A stretch of 28,980 nt of DNA, taken from positions 1 to 28,980 of the forward strand of contig JAQVSW010000003.1 in the NCBI GenBank assembly GCA_028700345.1, given 5' to 3'. The position numbers were made by a program, and so were the translations under genes. Positions 17,382-25,051 of this stretch are shown in pieces; positions within the stretch are counted from its first letter, which is position 1; each line of letters begins with the position of its first letter. This stretch comes from Candidatus Shapirobacteria bacterium (GTDB lineage Bacteria; Patescibacteriota; Microgenomatia; UBA12405). Below the pieces are notes generated by a model. The model was not told the DNA's origin, did not search any database, and saw only the letters and a list, made by a program, of their open reading frames with translations.

Positions 17382-18175
17382 ACCTTTCAATCATCATCGT
17401 TACCTGGAACACGGCTGATACGACACTTAAATGTATCCAGTCGATTAAAAATAATTTACCAAATTTTAACTATGAAATAATCGTTGTTGATAATGCTTCA
17501 ACTGACAATACTCTTAGCTTATTAGAAAAAGAAAAGAATTTAAAAATCGTTAAAAATAAAACTAACTTAGGCTACGGAAAAGGGAATAATATTGGTGTTG
17601 CAGTCGCCAAAGGCGAATATCTTCTTTTTTTAAACTCTGACATGGAGCTTATCGATAATAAATTAATCGAGATGTATAAATACCAGACTGAAAACCCAAA
17701 TATCGGTATAATCGCTCCCAAATTTTTAAATACTGACTTATCAGAGCAAGGTTCAGTCTGGCCACCTCAAACATGTATTAATGCCTTTAAGGAGTTATGG
17801 CTAGGTAAAAAAGCTTATTCAAAATATGTCCCTAAAACTAATTCACCAGTGGAAGTATTTTCTCTTTCCGGTGGCGCTATGATGATTAAAAAATCACTAT
17901 TTAATCAAATAGGCGGTTGGGATAAAAGATATTTTATGTACTTTGAAGATTTAGAACTTTGTCGTCAAGTTAGAAAATTAGGCTATAAAATATATTATTT
18001 CCCAGAGTGTAGCTTCATCCATCGTCACGGCGCTAGTGGTAAGGTATTAGCCAGTGACAATAATCAGTGGCGACGCTTAATTCCTAGTTCAAAAATATAT
18101 CACGGATTAATTAAACATTATTTACTATTTTTAATTACTTGGTCAGGGCAAAAGCTTTTTTCTAAGAGAATTTGA
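17378..18175 (+). CDS. GT2 glycosyltransferase, rhamnosyltransferase-like
   Basis: This 265-residue GT-A enzyme has all motifs intact: SIIIVTWNTADTT (4-16), VVDNASTDNT (36-45), NLGYGKGNNIG (63-73), NSD at 86-88, LSGGAMMIKK (163-172) and MYFEDLELCRQVRKLGYK (187-204) with ED at 190-191. It probably adds a deoxyhexose or hexose to a lipid-linked acceptor in the cytoplasm; sugar identity is not readable. It is coupled by ATGA to the membrane enzyme upstream. It is the last plus-strand gene before the inverted block, and its final 58 bases are overlapped tail-to-tail by the minus-strand gene ending at 18118. The C-terminus (GLIKHYLLFLI) is hydrophobic and may touch the membrane. Confidence 0.88.
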   Translation: MNLSIIIVTWNTADTTLKCIQSIKNNLPNFNYEIIVVDNASTDNTLSLLEKEKNLKIVKNKTNLGYGKGNNIGVAVAKGEYLLFLNSDMELIDNKLIEMYKYQTENPNIGIIAPKFLNTDLSEQGSVWPPQTCINAFKELWLGKKAYSKYVPKTNSPVEVFSLSGGAMMIKKSLFNQIGGWDKRYFMYFEDLELCRQVRKLGYKIYYFPECSFIHRHGASGKVLASDNNQWRRLIPSSKIYHGLIKHYLLFLITWSGQKLFSKRI

Positions 18176-19440
18176 ATAATTTTTATATAAGCAAATACAT
18201 TTCCAACGGATAAAAAAAGGCCAGCAATATAATTCCTCGTCGTTAGCAGATACTTTAAAGGAGAAAGAAATTCAGGAAACCACCAACCTCTAAATAAATT
18301 TATCCAATATATTATGCTAAGCATAAACCAATATTTCAGTATCTTAGGATAATATACTGACAATATTAATCCGGAAATAATGCCGATAAATGAATATCTA
18401 TCAAGCATATTAGTTAAAAATAACCAACTGCCAAAACTTACAATAAATATAGCTACTACAACTGATTTCATATTTTTATTTTTTATTATTTTAAAGGACA
18501 AAAAATTTATAATAATAAAAAATAATCCACTCCAAATACTTGCCGGTATAAATAAAAATTTAGTTTGATCTGACAAACCTTTATCCAAAGTAAAAATATG
18601 CCAAAAATTATAAGCATTTGTAGTTAATCGAGGTGGCCGATCAAATAATCTGGGCATTAAGGTATTGAGTGTAAAATCATACACATCAGTGTTTGTAAAA
18701 GCTATAAAAATTAAATAATTAATAACAAAGCATAAAATACCACCTAGTAAAATTTTTTTAAAATCTGTTTTATTTTTAAGGATAATAAATAGAAATAAAG
18801 GTAGTAAAAAAATCGACGTTGGTTTTATTGACACTCCTAAGTAAAATAAAAAAATCGATAATACAGGGTATTTAAATATATATATAAATGAAACTAGGGT
18901 TAAAAATGCTTGTATTTGATCACTCTGTCCCCACAGACTTGATATATACCAACTGAATGGAGAAACAAGATATATTATTAGATATTTAATAGAGTTTTTA
19001 TAATTAATTTTTGCAATATAAAATATTAATAATCCAATTAAAACATCAAAAATAATAGGAAATATTTTAAGGCTTAAAAAAAAACCTAATGGAAAAGGTT
19101 TTTCGGGGGATACTAATTCATCAAAACCATTTACAAACTGATAATATTTATTAAAATTTACCCCCTTTTTACTAAAAAATATTACTGATTGGTGTAATTT
19201 TAAAGAAATTTGTCTGTATAGCTTATAACAATATCCATAATATAAACTTGTTAAAGGAGGATGATTAGGCCAGGAAAAAGTCCAAATATTATGTGAATAA
19301 AAAGTCTTAGAACTTGCAAAGAAAATATATTCTCCCCAACTAGCTTGACTTAATAAGTCCTGATGAAAGGTGGTTGGAGTTAATAAAAATCTAAATCCAA
19401 TTGCCAAACAAATAACCACGACAATAATTAATTTTTTCAT
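18118..19440 (-). CDS. GT87/Gpi18-like membrane mannosyltransferase-type enzyme
   Basis: The ATG at 19440 is preferred; it gives 440 residues beginning directly with helix 1. A longer frame to 19545 adds 35 polar residues that only shadow the upstream gene. The outer loop has HQD (26-28) and PNHPPL (58-63), then the COG5542/GT87-type motif SSLWGQSDQ (167-175) and GVSIKPTSIF, also seen in modified form in the gene at 23230. About ten helices occur and no soluble tail. By family it should transfer a sugar from a polyprenyl-phosphate donor outside the membrane. It starts 1 nt after the upstream gene's stop. Its last 18 residues are encoded antisense to the GT2 ending at 18175, so the natural C-terminus may have been altered by a rearrangement. 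Confidence 0.75.
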   Translation of the reverse strand: MKKLIIVVVICLAIGFRFLLTPTTFHQDLLSQASWGEYIFFASSKTFYSHNIWTFSWPNHPPLTSLYYGYCYKLYRQISLKLHQSVIFFSKKGVNFNKYYQFVNGFDELVSPEKPFPLGFFLSLKIFPIIFDVLIGLLIFYIAKINYKNSIKYLIIYLVSPFSWYISSLWGQSDQIQAFLTLVSFIYIFKYPVLSIFLFYLGVSIKPTSIFLLPLFLFIILKNKTDFKKILLGGILCFVINYLIFIAFTNTDVYDFTLNTLMPRLFDRPPRLTTNAYNFWHIFTLDKGLSDQTKFLFIPASIWSGLFFIIINFLSFKIIKNKNMKSVVVAIFIVSFGSWLFLTNMLDRYSFIGIISGLILSVYYPKILKYWFMLSIIYWINLFRGWWFPEFLSPLKYLLTTRNYIAGLFLSVGNVFAYIKIIQILLEKSFCPDQVIKNSK

Positions 19441-19441
19441 A

Positions 19442-21037
19442 TTAATTAGTACTTTCAAGTAGTTTAAATTCAACTTTGTAATTTGGCAATTTAATTTCTT
19501 TAACTGTTCTAAGATTGTTGAAATTATTTCCTGGTTGATTATCAAAAGGCACTAAATATAAAGACCTAGGTAAGATTTTTTCAAGATTCCAGTTAATTTC
19601 AAAAATATGATATTTATCAAATAGCAATCCCTTATTAGAATCACTTCTAAGTAGCATTTTCTTCGGATCTAAATTAGTAAAATATGCCAAATATAAATGT
19701 GGCACCCCCACATATATGTTTATATTTCCAAATCTTGGATCAACAATAATTTGGTCATACTTATCATAATTATCATTTATGTATTCAGCCGCTTGTTTAT
19801 ACCCATATTGAAAATTTTCACCCATTTGAAAAGGGAAGTGATAAAAATAAATTGCTAAAAAATACAAAATTGAAATAAAAATTGATAAAACTAAAATCCA
19901 TAACTTAAAAAAATTGATTTTATTTTTTACGTTATATAAACCAACTCCAATTAATAGAGAATAAGGTAAAACTGTTGCCAAGTTTCTAACCATGTTTGTT
20001 CCCCCAATAGTCAAACTTGGAACAATCGGTGAAATAATAATCCATAAATATATAAATTTGTAATCATTTGGAAAATATAATTTAATTTTAAAAAATCCCC
20101 ATAAAAAAAATGGTAGTAGAGGTAAAAAAAATAATCCTACACTATAAGGATCTTCTTTGGGTAGTAAAGGTAATCCATCAAAAAATAAATGACCAAGCTT
20201 TGTATAATCAGAATAATTTTTAAAAAAACTTTCTCCCACGATCATTATTTTTTTTAATTTTGAAATATTAGAATTTTTTATAATTTTTGATATTCCTGGA
20301 TCGTTGAAAATAATTTCGGTATTTGCTCTTGCTGTTGTTCCTCGATTTATCCAAGCATTATATGCGATTGGAAAAACTAAAATTACAAAAATTAATGTAG
20401 CTAACCAAAAATTAGTATTTAATTTAATTTTTTTTCGATAAATATAAAATAATAAAAACATTATCATTGGAGTCAGCAACCACTCTGTGTGATAAGCCCA
20501 AATAGATAAGGCAAAAAAAATCATTGATAACATTAATAAATGATTTTTATTATTTATTATTGAATTAAAAAATATTAGTAAAGCGGTTACTAAAAAAAAT
20601 ACAGCAATATTAGATTCAAGAGCCATTCTTGAGGTATATATATGCCAAGGAGTAAGTGCCAAAACCCCAACAGAAATAATAGATAAATTAATATTTTTAC
20701 ATAATAAAAAAATAATGTAACCAAAGACAAATACGGTTAAGCTTCCCAGAATGGCCGAAGGTAACCTTACTGAAAACTCAGAATTACCTAAAAAATAATT
20801 AGTAATTGTAGCTAAGTAAACATAAAGAGGGGCCTTATATGTATTGTGTGACTGAAAGGAAACCGGTAGAAAATTATTATGTTCATCTCGAGCAGTGTGT
20901 CGTATCGAATATGAATCATAAGCAATAGAAATTTCATCATTTGATAAATGTGGTGGTACTTTAGAAAGAGTTACTAGTCGAGTAATAAATGTCAAAAAAA
21001 CTAAAATAAAAATTACTATTTTTTGAACCTTGTTCAT
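19442..21037 (-). CDS. GT39/ArnT-like membrane glycosyltransferase
   Basis: The protein has 531 residues. Helix 1 (about 6-19) ends with T-R at 19-20, then SNDE with D34-E35, the catalytic acidic pair. The first loop continues with NTYKAPLYVYL, the PMT_2 substrate motif with KAP in place of HPP, and SVRLPSAILGSL. TPWHIYTSRMALESN is the conserved helix start of ArnT/PMT_2 proteins. A periplasmic tail (about 420-531) contains YGYKQAAEYINDNYDKYDQIIVD, typical of this ArnT-like subfamily. It should use a polyprenyl-phosphate sugar donor. In the inverted operon it follows the small membrane protein by an ATGA overlap and is followed after 1 nt by the GT87-like gene. All expected motifs are present. 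Confidence 0.87.
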   Translation of the reverse strand: MNKVQKIVIFILVFLTFITRLVTLSKVPPHLSNDEISIAYDSYSIRHTARDEHNNFLPVSFQSHNTYKAPLYVYLATITNYFLGNSEFSVRLPSAILGSLTVFVFGYIIFLLCKNINLSIISVGVLALTPWHIYTSRMALESNIAVFFLVTALLIFFNSIINNKNHLLMLSMIFFALSIWAYHTEWLLTPMIMFLLFYIYRKKIKLNTNFWLATLIFVILVFPIAYNAWINRGTTARANTEIIFNDPGISKIIKNSNISKLKKIMIVGESFFKNYSDYTKLGHLFFDGLPLLPKEDPYSVGLFFLPLLPFFLWGFFKIKLYFPNDYKFIYLWIIISPIVPSLTIGGTNMVRNLATVLPYSLLIGVGLYNVKNKINFFKLWILVLSIFISILYFLAIYFYHFPFQMGENFQYGYKQAAEYINDNYDKYDQIIVDPRFGNINIYVGVPHLYLAYFTNLDPKKMLLRSDSNKGLLFDKYHIFEINWNLEKILPRSLYLVPFDNQPGNNFNNLRTVKEIKLPNYKVEFKLLESTN

Positions 21038-21570
21038 ATTAAAAACAATAGATTGATTAGCAGCAAAGGTAAATATATTTTTATATTCACTTTTCTTATT
21101 CCTCTATAAATCAAATATACAAATATTGGCATCATAAACCAAGTTGCCATGCGGGCATCAACCATTTTATTAATACCAATAGCAAAAGAGCCAAAAAATA
21201 TTCCCAAAACGCAGATATACCAAATATATTTTTCTTTATATATTGATTTAAAACCATAATACATGGGATACAAATTTACAAATAAAAAAATATCATTAAT
21301 GTTATAAAGATTCCAAAAATTGGCTATATTTCTTAGTGCCTGATAAACATAAATAAAATTATTAAATACTATTAACCTTATTCGATAAGGCAGATATCGA
21401 GCATCCCTTTGGTGCTGTAACACGCTATCTCTAATCGACGGTATATCAAAAATGAGTTTAACTTTATCAACAGTAAGGTCTTTATTAATTACTCTTGTAG
21501 TAAACAATCCCCCAAAAAATATTAAAAGAAATACCACAAAAATTATCCCAAATTTAACTATTGCCTTCAC
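21034..21570 (-). CDS. Small membrane protein resembling the C-terminal half of an ArnT-like enzyme
   Basis: The protein has 178 residues from a GTG start at 21570. The GTGA overlap with the upstream stop and the ATGA overlap with the next start both support this frame. Segments: one helix at about 4-23, a polar region with basic residues (QHQRDARYLPYRIR), a conserved-looking FNNFIYVYQALRNIANF stretch, then about three helices with KMVDARMATWF between the last two. The order helix, polar loop, helices, then an R-containing loop before a helix pair matches the middle-to-C-terminal part of its full-length GT39 neighbours. It lacks the first loop with the DE pair. It may be a partner subunit or an eroded enzyme. 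I do not recognise a named family, and the function is unknown. Confidence 0.6.
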   Translation of the reverse strand: MKAIVKFGIIFVVFLLIFFGGLFTTRVINKDLTVDKVKLIFDIPSIRDSVLQHQRDARYLPYRIRLIVFNNFIYVYQALRNIANFWNLYNINDIFLFVNLYPMYYGFKSIYKEKYIWYICVLGIFFGSFAIGINKMVDARMATWFMMPIFVYLIYRGIRKVNIKIYLPLLLINLLFLI

Positions 21571-23237
21571 TTTAATTGTTTAACGCTTCTTAAATAATAT
21601 GGAGGAGAAAAGTCAGGACGTAAAATAGTATCAACTAAATTTACATCGTATTCAATTTCATACTTTTTGTCGATGATACAACCTTCAGCGTCAACATATA
21701 ATGTGTTTACTAATTTTATCGAGTCATTTTCTAAAGCCGAGTTTAGTGGGCATTTATTTTCTGAAAAAATAAGATTATTGTACCTTCTGACTCCATCACT
21801 AATCTCATTATAAGACTTATTAAAAACTCTTGGATCATATTTATTTAAAAATGCTATCCAAGGATATAAATTATCGGGGCTGTTAGTCAAAATAATCTGA
21901 CTATAACTAGATCCAATTTCACTAATTTTTTTTGCTAATTCCACATTTCCTCCATCACGATAATAAGTCGCAATACTCATTTTTTGATGAACAAAATACA
22001 TATGTAAAAAATAAACAAAATTAAATATAAAACCAAAAAATACCAAAGTTTTTATAATATTAAACTTTTTTGACAATCCAAATAGTTTATACAGGCCATA
22101 GGCTGCAATAATAGTCAAAAAAGGAATCATGAAAATAGATCTCTGCAGATTTGGAGTATCTTCGATGGTTACTGCTCCGGTTAGTGGAGCTAAGGTCAGT
22201 AAAAAGACAATCAACAAAAGCTCTTTGCTTCGAGAAACATAGAATAATCCAATTATGATTAATAAAAATTCAAAATATGTTACAAGGCCAACTTGTGGAA
22301 CATTGTATCTTATTGGTTTAGCTAAATTACCTATTAAAAACCCAGTACTAAAATAACTAACGTATTCTTCTACAAAACGTCTTGAATAAGCAGCTACCTT
22401 ATTATGAAAAACTCTGGCTGTAAATACATGTCCAGGACCTATCTCACTAGGCATTTTAGTTATTTCATATAAAGCTCCAAAATCACTTAATAAATTGACT
22501 TGTGACATTCTCCCTCTGGCTGATTTTGAAGATAAAAATACAAAAGAACTTATCATTAAAGCAAGCAATATAATTAAAGGTTTGAAATTAATCTCATTTC
22601 TTTTTTTATTAATCCAATCGAAAATTATTATCGTAAAGACAAAAACAGGGGCTAAGACTCTAATACTATGATAAAAAAAATAACTTGTAATAAAAAAAAA
22701 TGTTGATAATAGTAAATTTCGTAAATTTGGTTTTTTTAAAGATTTGATTAAAAAGTACAATCCCCATAAGGTAAAAAACATCGACACAATACTTTCACTG
22801 GTCGAACGGCTAGCAATAATATGCCATGGGTTAAGAGTTAATATTAAAGCAGTCGCTAAACCAATTTTTTTATAATTTTTTGAAAATAATTCCTTAATAA
22901 TAAAAAGTAAAGGAATAAATGTTAATGCTCCAGTTAAGGCAAATGGGAAACGAACAGCAAAAATATTTTGACCAAATAGCAGCAAAGAAGGAATGATTAA
23001 ATACATCAAACCTGTTGGCCGAAAATCTCCAAAAGAATCGTAATACATGGGGAAAAAATTACCCTTATCATCAGCTCCAGTTTTTAGTATGGAATAAGCA
23101 TTCCAGGCCGCCTTAGCTTCATCAACATGAAATCCATAAGGAATAGAACTAAGTCTAAACAGTCTAAAAAATATAGCTAAAATAAATATAAAAATATATC
23201 CCCCCAAATATATATTTCTTTTAAAATAATTAATCAT
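21567..23237 (-). CDS. GT39/ArnT-like membrane glycosyltransferase
   Basis: The protein has 556 residues. Helix 1 (about 10-24) is followed by R25, then HVDEA with D39-E40, the GT-C catalytic pair. The loop continues DSFGDFRPTGLMYL, where F-R-P takes the place of the HPP motif, and FAVRFPFALTG. NPWHIIASRSTSES is the conserved helix start of PMT_2/ArnT enzymes. A periplasmic tail begins near residue 425 (YYRDGGNVELAKKI) and has paired cysteines in its last 60 residues (NKCPLN and EGCIID), perhaps disulfide-linked outside the cell. It likely glycosylates an extracytoplasmic acceptor from a polyprenyl-phosphate sugar. It overlaps the upstream gene by 8 nt and the 178-residue gene by GTGA. Confidence 0.87.
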   Translation of the reverse strand: MINYFKRNIYLGGYIFIFILAIFFRLFRLSSIPYGFHVDEAKAAWNAYSILKTGADDKGNFFPMYYDSFGDFRPTGLMYLIIPSLLLFGQNIFAVRFPFALTGALTFIPLLFIIKELFSKNYKKIGLATALILTLNPWHIIASRSTSESIVSMFFTLWGLYFLIKSLKKPNLRNLLLSTFFFITSYFFYHSIRVLAPVFVFTIIIFDWINKKRNEINFKPLIILLALMISSFVFLSSKSARGRMSQVNLLSDFGALYEITKMPSEIGPGHVFTARVFHNKVAAYSRRFVEEYVSYFSTGFLIGNLAKPIRYNVPQVGLVTYFEFLLIIIGLFYVSRSKELLLIVFLLTLAPLTGAVTIEDTPNLQRSIFMIPFLTIIAAYGLYKLFGLSKKFNIIKTLVFFGFIFNFVYFLHMYFVHQKMSIATYYRDGGNVELAKKISEIGSSYSQIILTNSPDNLYPWIAFLNKYDPRVFNKSYNEISDGVRRYNNLIFSENKCPLNSALENDSIKLVNTLYVDAEGCIIDKKYEIEYDVNLVDTILRPDFSPPYYLRSVKQLK

Positions 23238-25023
23238 CTGATTTCACTTTATTTTTTATAAATAAAACACTTACAGTTAAGGGTATCATCCACCACCACC
23301 AAAAGGATAAAATTTTTCCTATCCATTCCTTCGATGAAGGTTTAGCAGTATTATACAAATTAATTGCCCATCTCTGATGGTCATCAATTTGTAATTTTAA
23401 TAGTGCGTCTTTTACATCAATATCTTTAATTTCCAAATATAAGATATTGGACCTAAACATATTCTCGGGTATATCAACTCTTAGCCAACTATTTACACCA
23501 GCGTTAAAACCACTAAACTCCTTTTCAAAACTGTTGTTATTATTATCACTTACCAGCAATATTCCTTTATCTTGGGAATTTAAACCAGCGTTATTTAATG
23601 AAATTTCAAAATATTTTAAACTGTGCGGGATATCGTATACCCATTGCTTACCCACTGCTTCACTTAATGAAATTTCCAAATTTTTAGTTTTCGAATTAGA
23701 TTTATTTTGAACCCTTATGTTTGTTATTCCAACTATAAATAGTATTATCAACAACCAGGGAATTAATATGATCCAATTTTTATCTACTAAATTATTGTCT
23801 TTAAACTTTTTAATCTTATTTTTCCTAATCACATACCAAATAGCTACGCCAGCCAATGCACTTTGGCTTAAATTAATAAAAGGGGAAAAATCTATCCCTT
23901 TATTATTTAAAAACTCGATCAAAGTTGGAAAATTAATTAATCCAGGGTTTAAAGGAGTGAACATTCCCCAGGTCAAATATTTATCGTTAAAACCCAAAAC
24001 TAAAATTATCCATGAAAAAAATATCACCATCAAAGACAAAAATACTTTTTTCGTAATTTTCATCGAATAAATCCAGATTGATAAAAAGGGAATTGTCCAC
24101 AACATCCATTGAGGATTAAAATGACTAAATCCCAATATTATTAAACAACTTTGAATAATTGCCAAAGAAGATTTAGACACAGTACTTTTGTTTTTATCAC
24201 TCCAGTTTTTTAGAATTACAACAACTAGCAACAAGGGCACAATTAATATTTGTTTTTCAAAACCAATAGGAATATTGGCAATAAATAATCTTTGTGATAA
24301 TCCTGAATTCAAAACTGATTTGACAAAATAGTCTTTATCCAACCAAGGTAATAATATAATTCCATAAACAGCAATAACTGAAACTATTTTTAAAATAAAT
24401 TTTTTAATATTTTTCTCGTATGCTGCAATAAATATTATTGACCAGATGATAGGATAACTTTTTATTCCAGAAGCCAATCCCCACAACACTGCGCTTAACA
24501 ACCAATTTTTATAAAAAAATATTCCAAGTAAAAATATAAAAATAGCAACAATATCATTTTGTCCCATTATCACCAAGGAATACAAAGATATTGGATTAAA
24601 ATACCAAAACAAAGCTGCCTTTTTGGCTGCCCCTATATGATTGGTCTCCCTTTTTACAATTAAATAAATTAAAAAACCCGAAAGTAAACCAAGCATAAGT
24701 AAGGGAAACTTTGCTGCTAGATTATATTTCAGTATATTTAAATCGAAACTAGCTTGATCACTTCCCGTACTTAGCCACTTGTCAAAATTATGACCTCCAA
24801 CTAGTTTTGAAATTGGATAATGAACTTTAAGCCACCAATAATGAGCCGGAGGATAATGAAAATCAGGTATATCTAGCTGGTGGCTATCAATATAACCATA
24901 TATGTCCCAGACTGTACCTTTTTCTAACGCTGGGTATCTTAAAGTAAGTTTTGTATCAGGATGGTAACTAAAAGGTGAAATTAAAAAATAAGTTACCATG
25001 GCCAACAACACAATTTTTTTCAT
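23230..25023 (-). CDS. GT87/Gpi18-like membrane enzyme with C-terminal extracytoplasmic beta-type domain
   Basis: The protein has 597 residues and is the first gene of the minus-strand block. HPD (21-23) and DFHYPPAHYWW (54-64) lie in the first outer loop. MGQNDIVAIF (153-162) and GIKSYPIIW (186-194) match the GQxD and K-(S/P) motifs of COG5542/GT87 mannosyltransferase-like proteins and parallel the gene at 18118. After about ten helices a polar domain of about 130 residues (roughly 445-575) with many short strands lies between the last two helices, next to a tryptophan cluster (FWWWWM). It may bind glycan, which is inference from its beta-rich look and position. The ATG at 25023 lies only 28 nt from the divergent gene. 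Confidence 0.75.
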   Translation of the reverse strand: MKKIVLLAMVTYFLISPFSYHPDTKLTLRYPALEKGTVWDIYGYIDSHQLDIPDFHYPPAHYWWLKVHYPISKLVGGHNFDKWLSTGSDQASFDLNILKYNLAAKFPLLMLGLLSGFLIYLIVKRETNHIGAAKKAALFWYFNPISLYSLVIMGQNDIVAIFIFLLGIFFYKNWLLSAVLWGLASGIKSYPIIWSIIFIAAYEKNIKKFILKIVSVIAVYGIILLPWLDKDYFVKSVLNSGLSQRLFIANIPIGFEKQILIVPLLLVVVILKNWSDKNKSTVSKSSLAIIQSCLIILGFSHFNPQWMLWTIPFLSIWIYSMKITKKVFLSLMVIFFSWIILVLGFNDKYLTWGMFTPLNPGLINFPTLIEFLNNKGIDFSPFINLSQSALAGVAIWYVIRKNKIKKFKDNNLVDKNWIILIPWLLIILFIVGITNIRVQNKSNSKTKNLEISLSEAVGKQWVYDIPHSLKYFEISLNNAGLNSQDKGILLVSDNNNNSFEKEFSGFNAGVNSWLRVDIPENMFRSNILYLEIKDIDVKDALLKLQIDDHQRWAINLYNTAKPSSKEWIGKILSFWWWWMIPLTVSVLFIKNKVKSDD

Positions 25024-25051
25024 CCTTTAGTATAAAATATAATAGAAGCAA
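25024..25051. promoter_or_regulatory. Compact divergent promoter region, possibly leaderless on both strands
   Basis: These 28 bases separate divergent genes starting at 25023 (minus) and 25052 (plus). On the plus strand TATAAT occupies 25038-25043, eight bases before ATG. On the minus strand TATACT occupies 25034-25029, five bases before its ATG, followed by AAAGG. With usual -10 to start-site spacing, both mRNAs would begin at or within a few bases of the start codon. Any -35 elements would lie inside the opposite gene or its promoter; none is convincing. Confidence 0.45.

Noticed and set aside
19441..19545. Longer N-terminus for the GT87-like minus gene
   Set aside because: The added 35 residues are polar, overlap the upstream gene's tail, and precede the natural helix 1 start at 19440.
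23447..24070. Two plus-strand open frames (87 and 117 codons) inside the minus-strand GT87-like gene
   Set aside because: They lie opposite a gene with recognisable motifs, lack a plausible start context and show no domain of their own.
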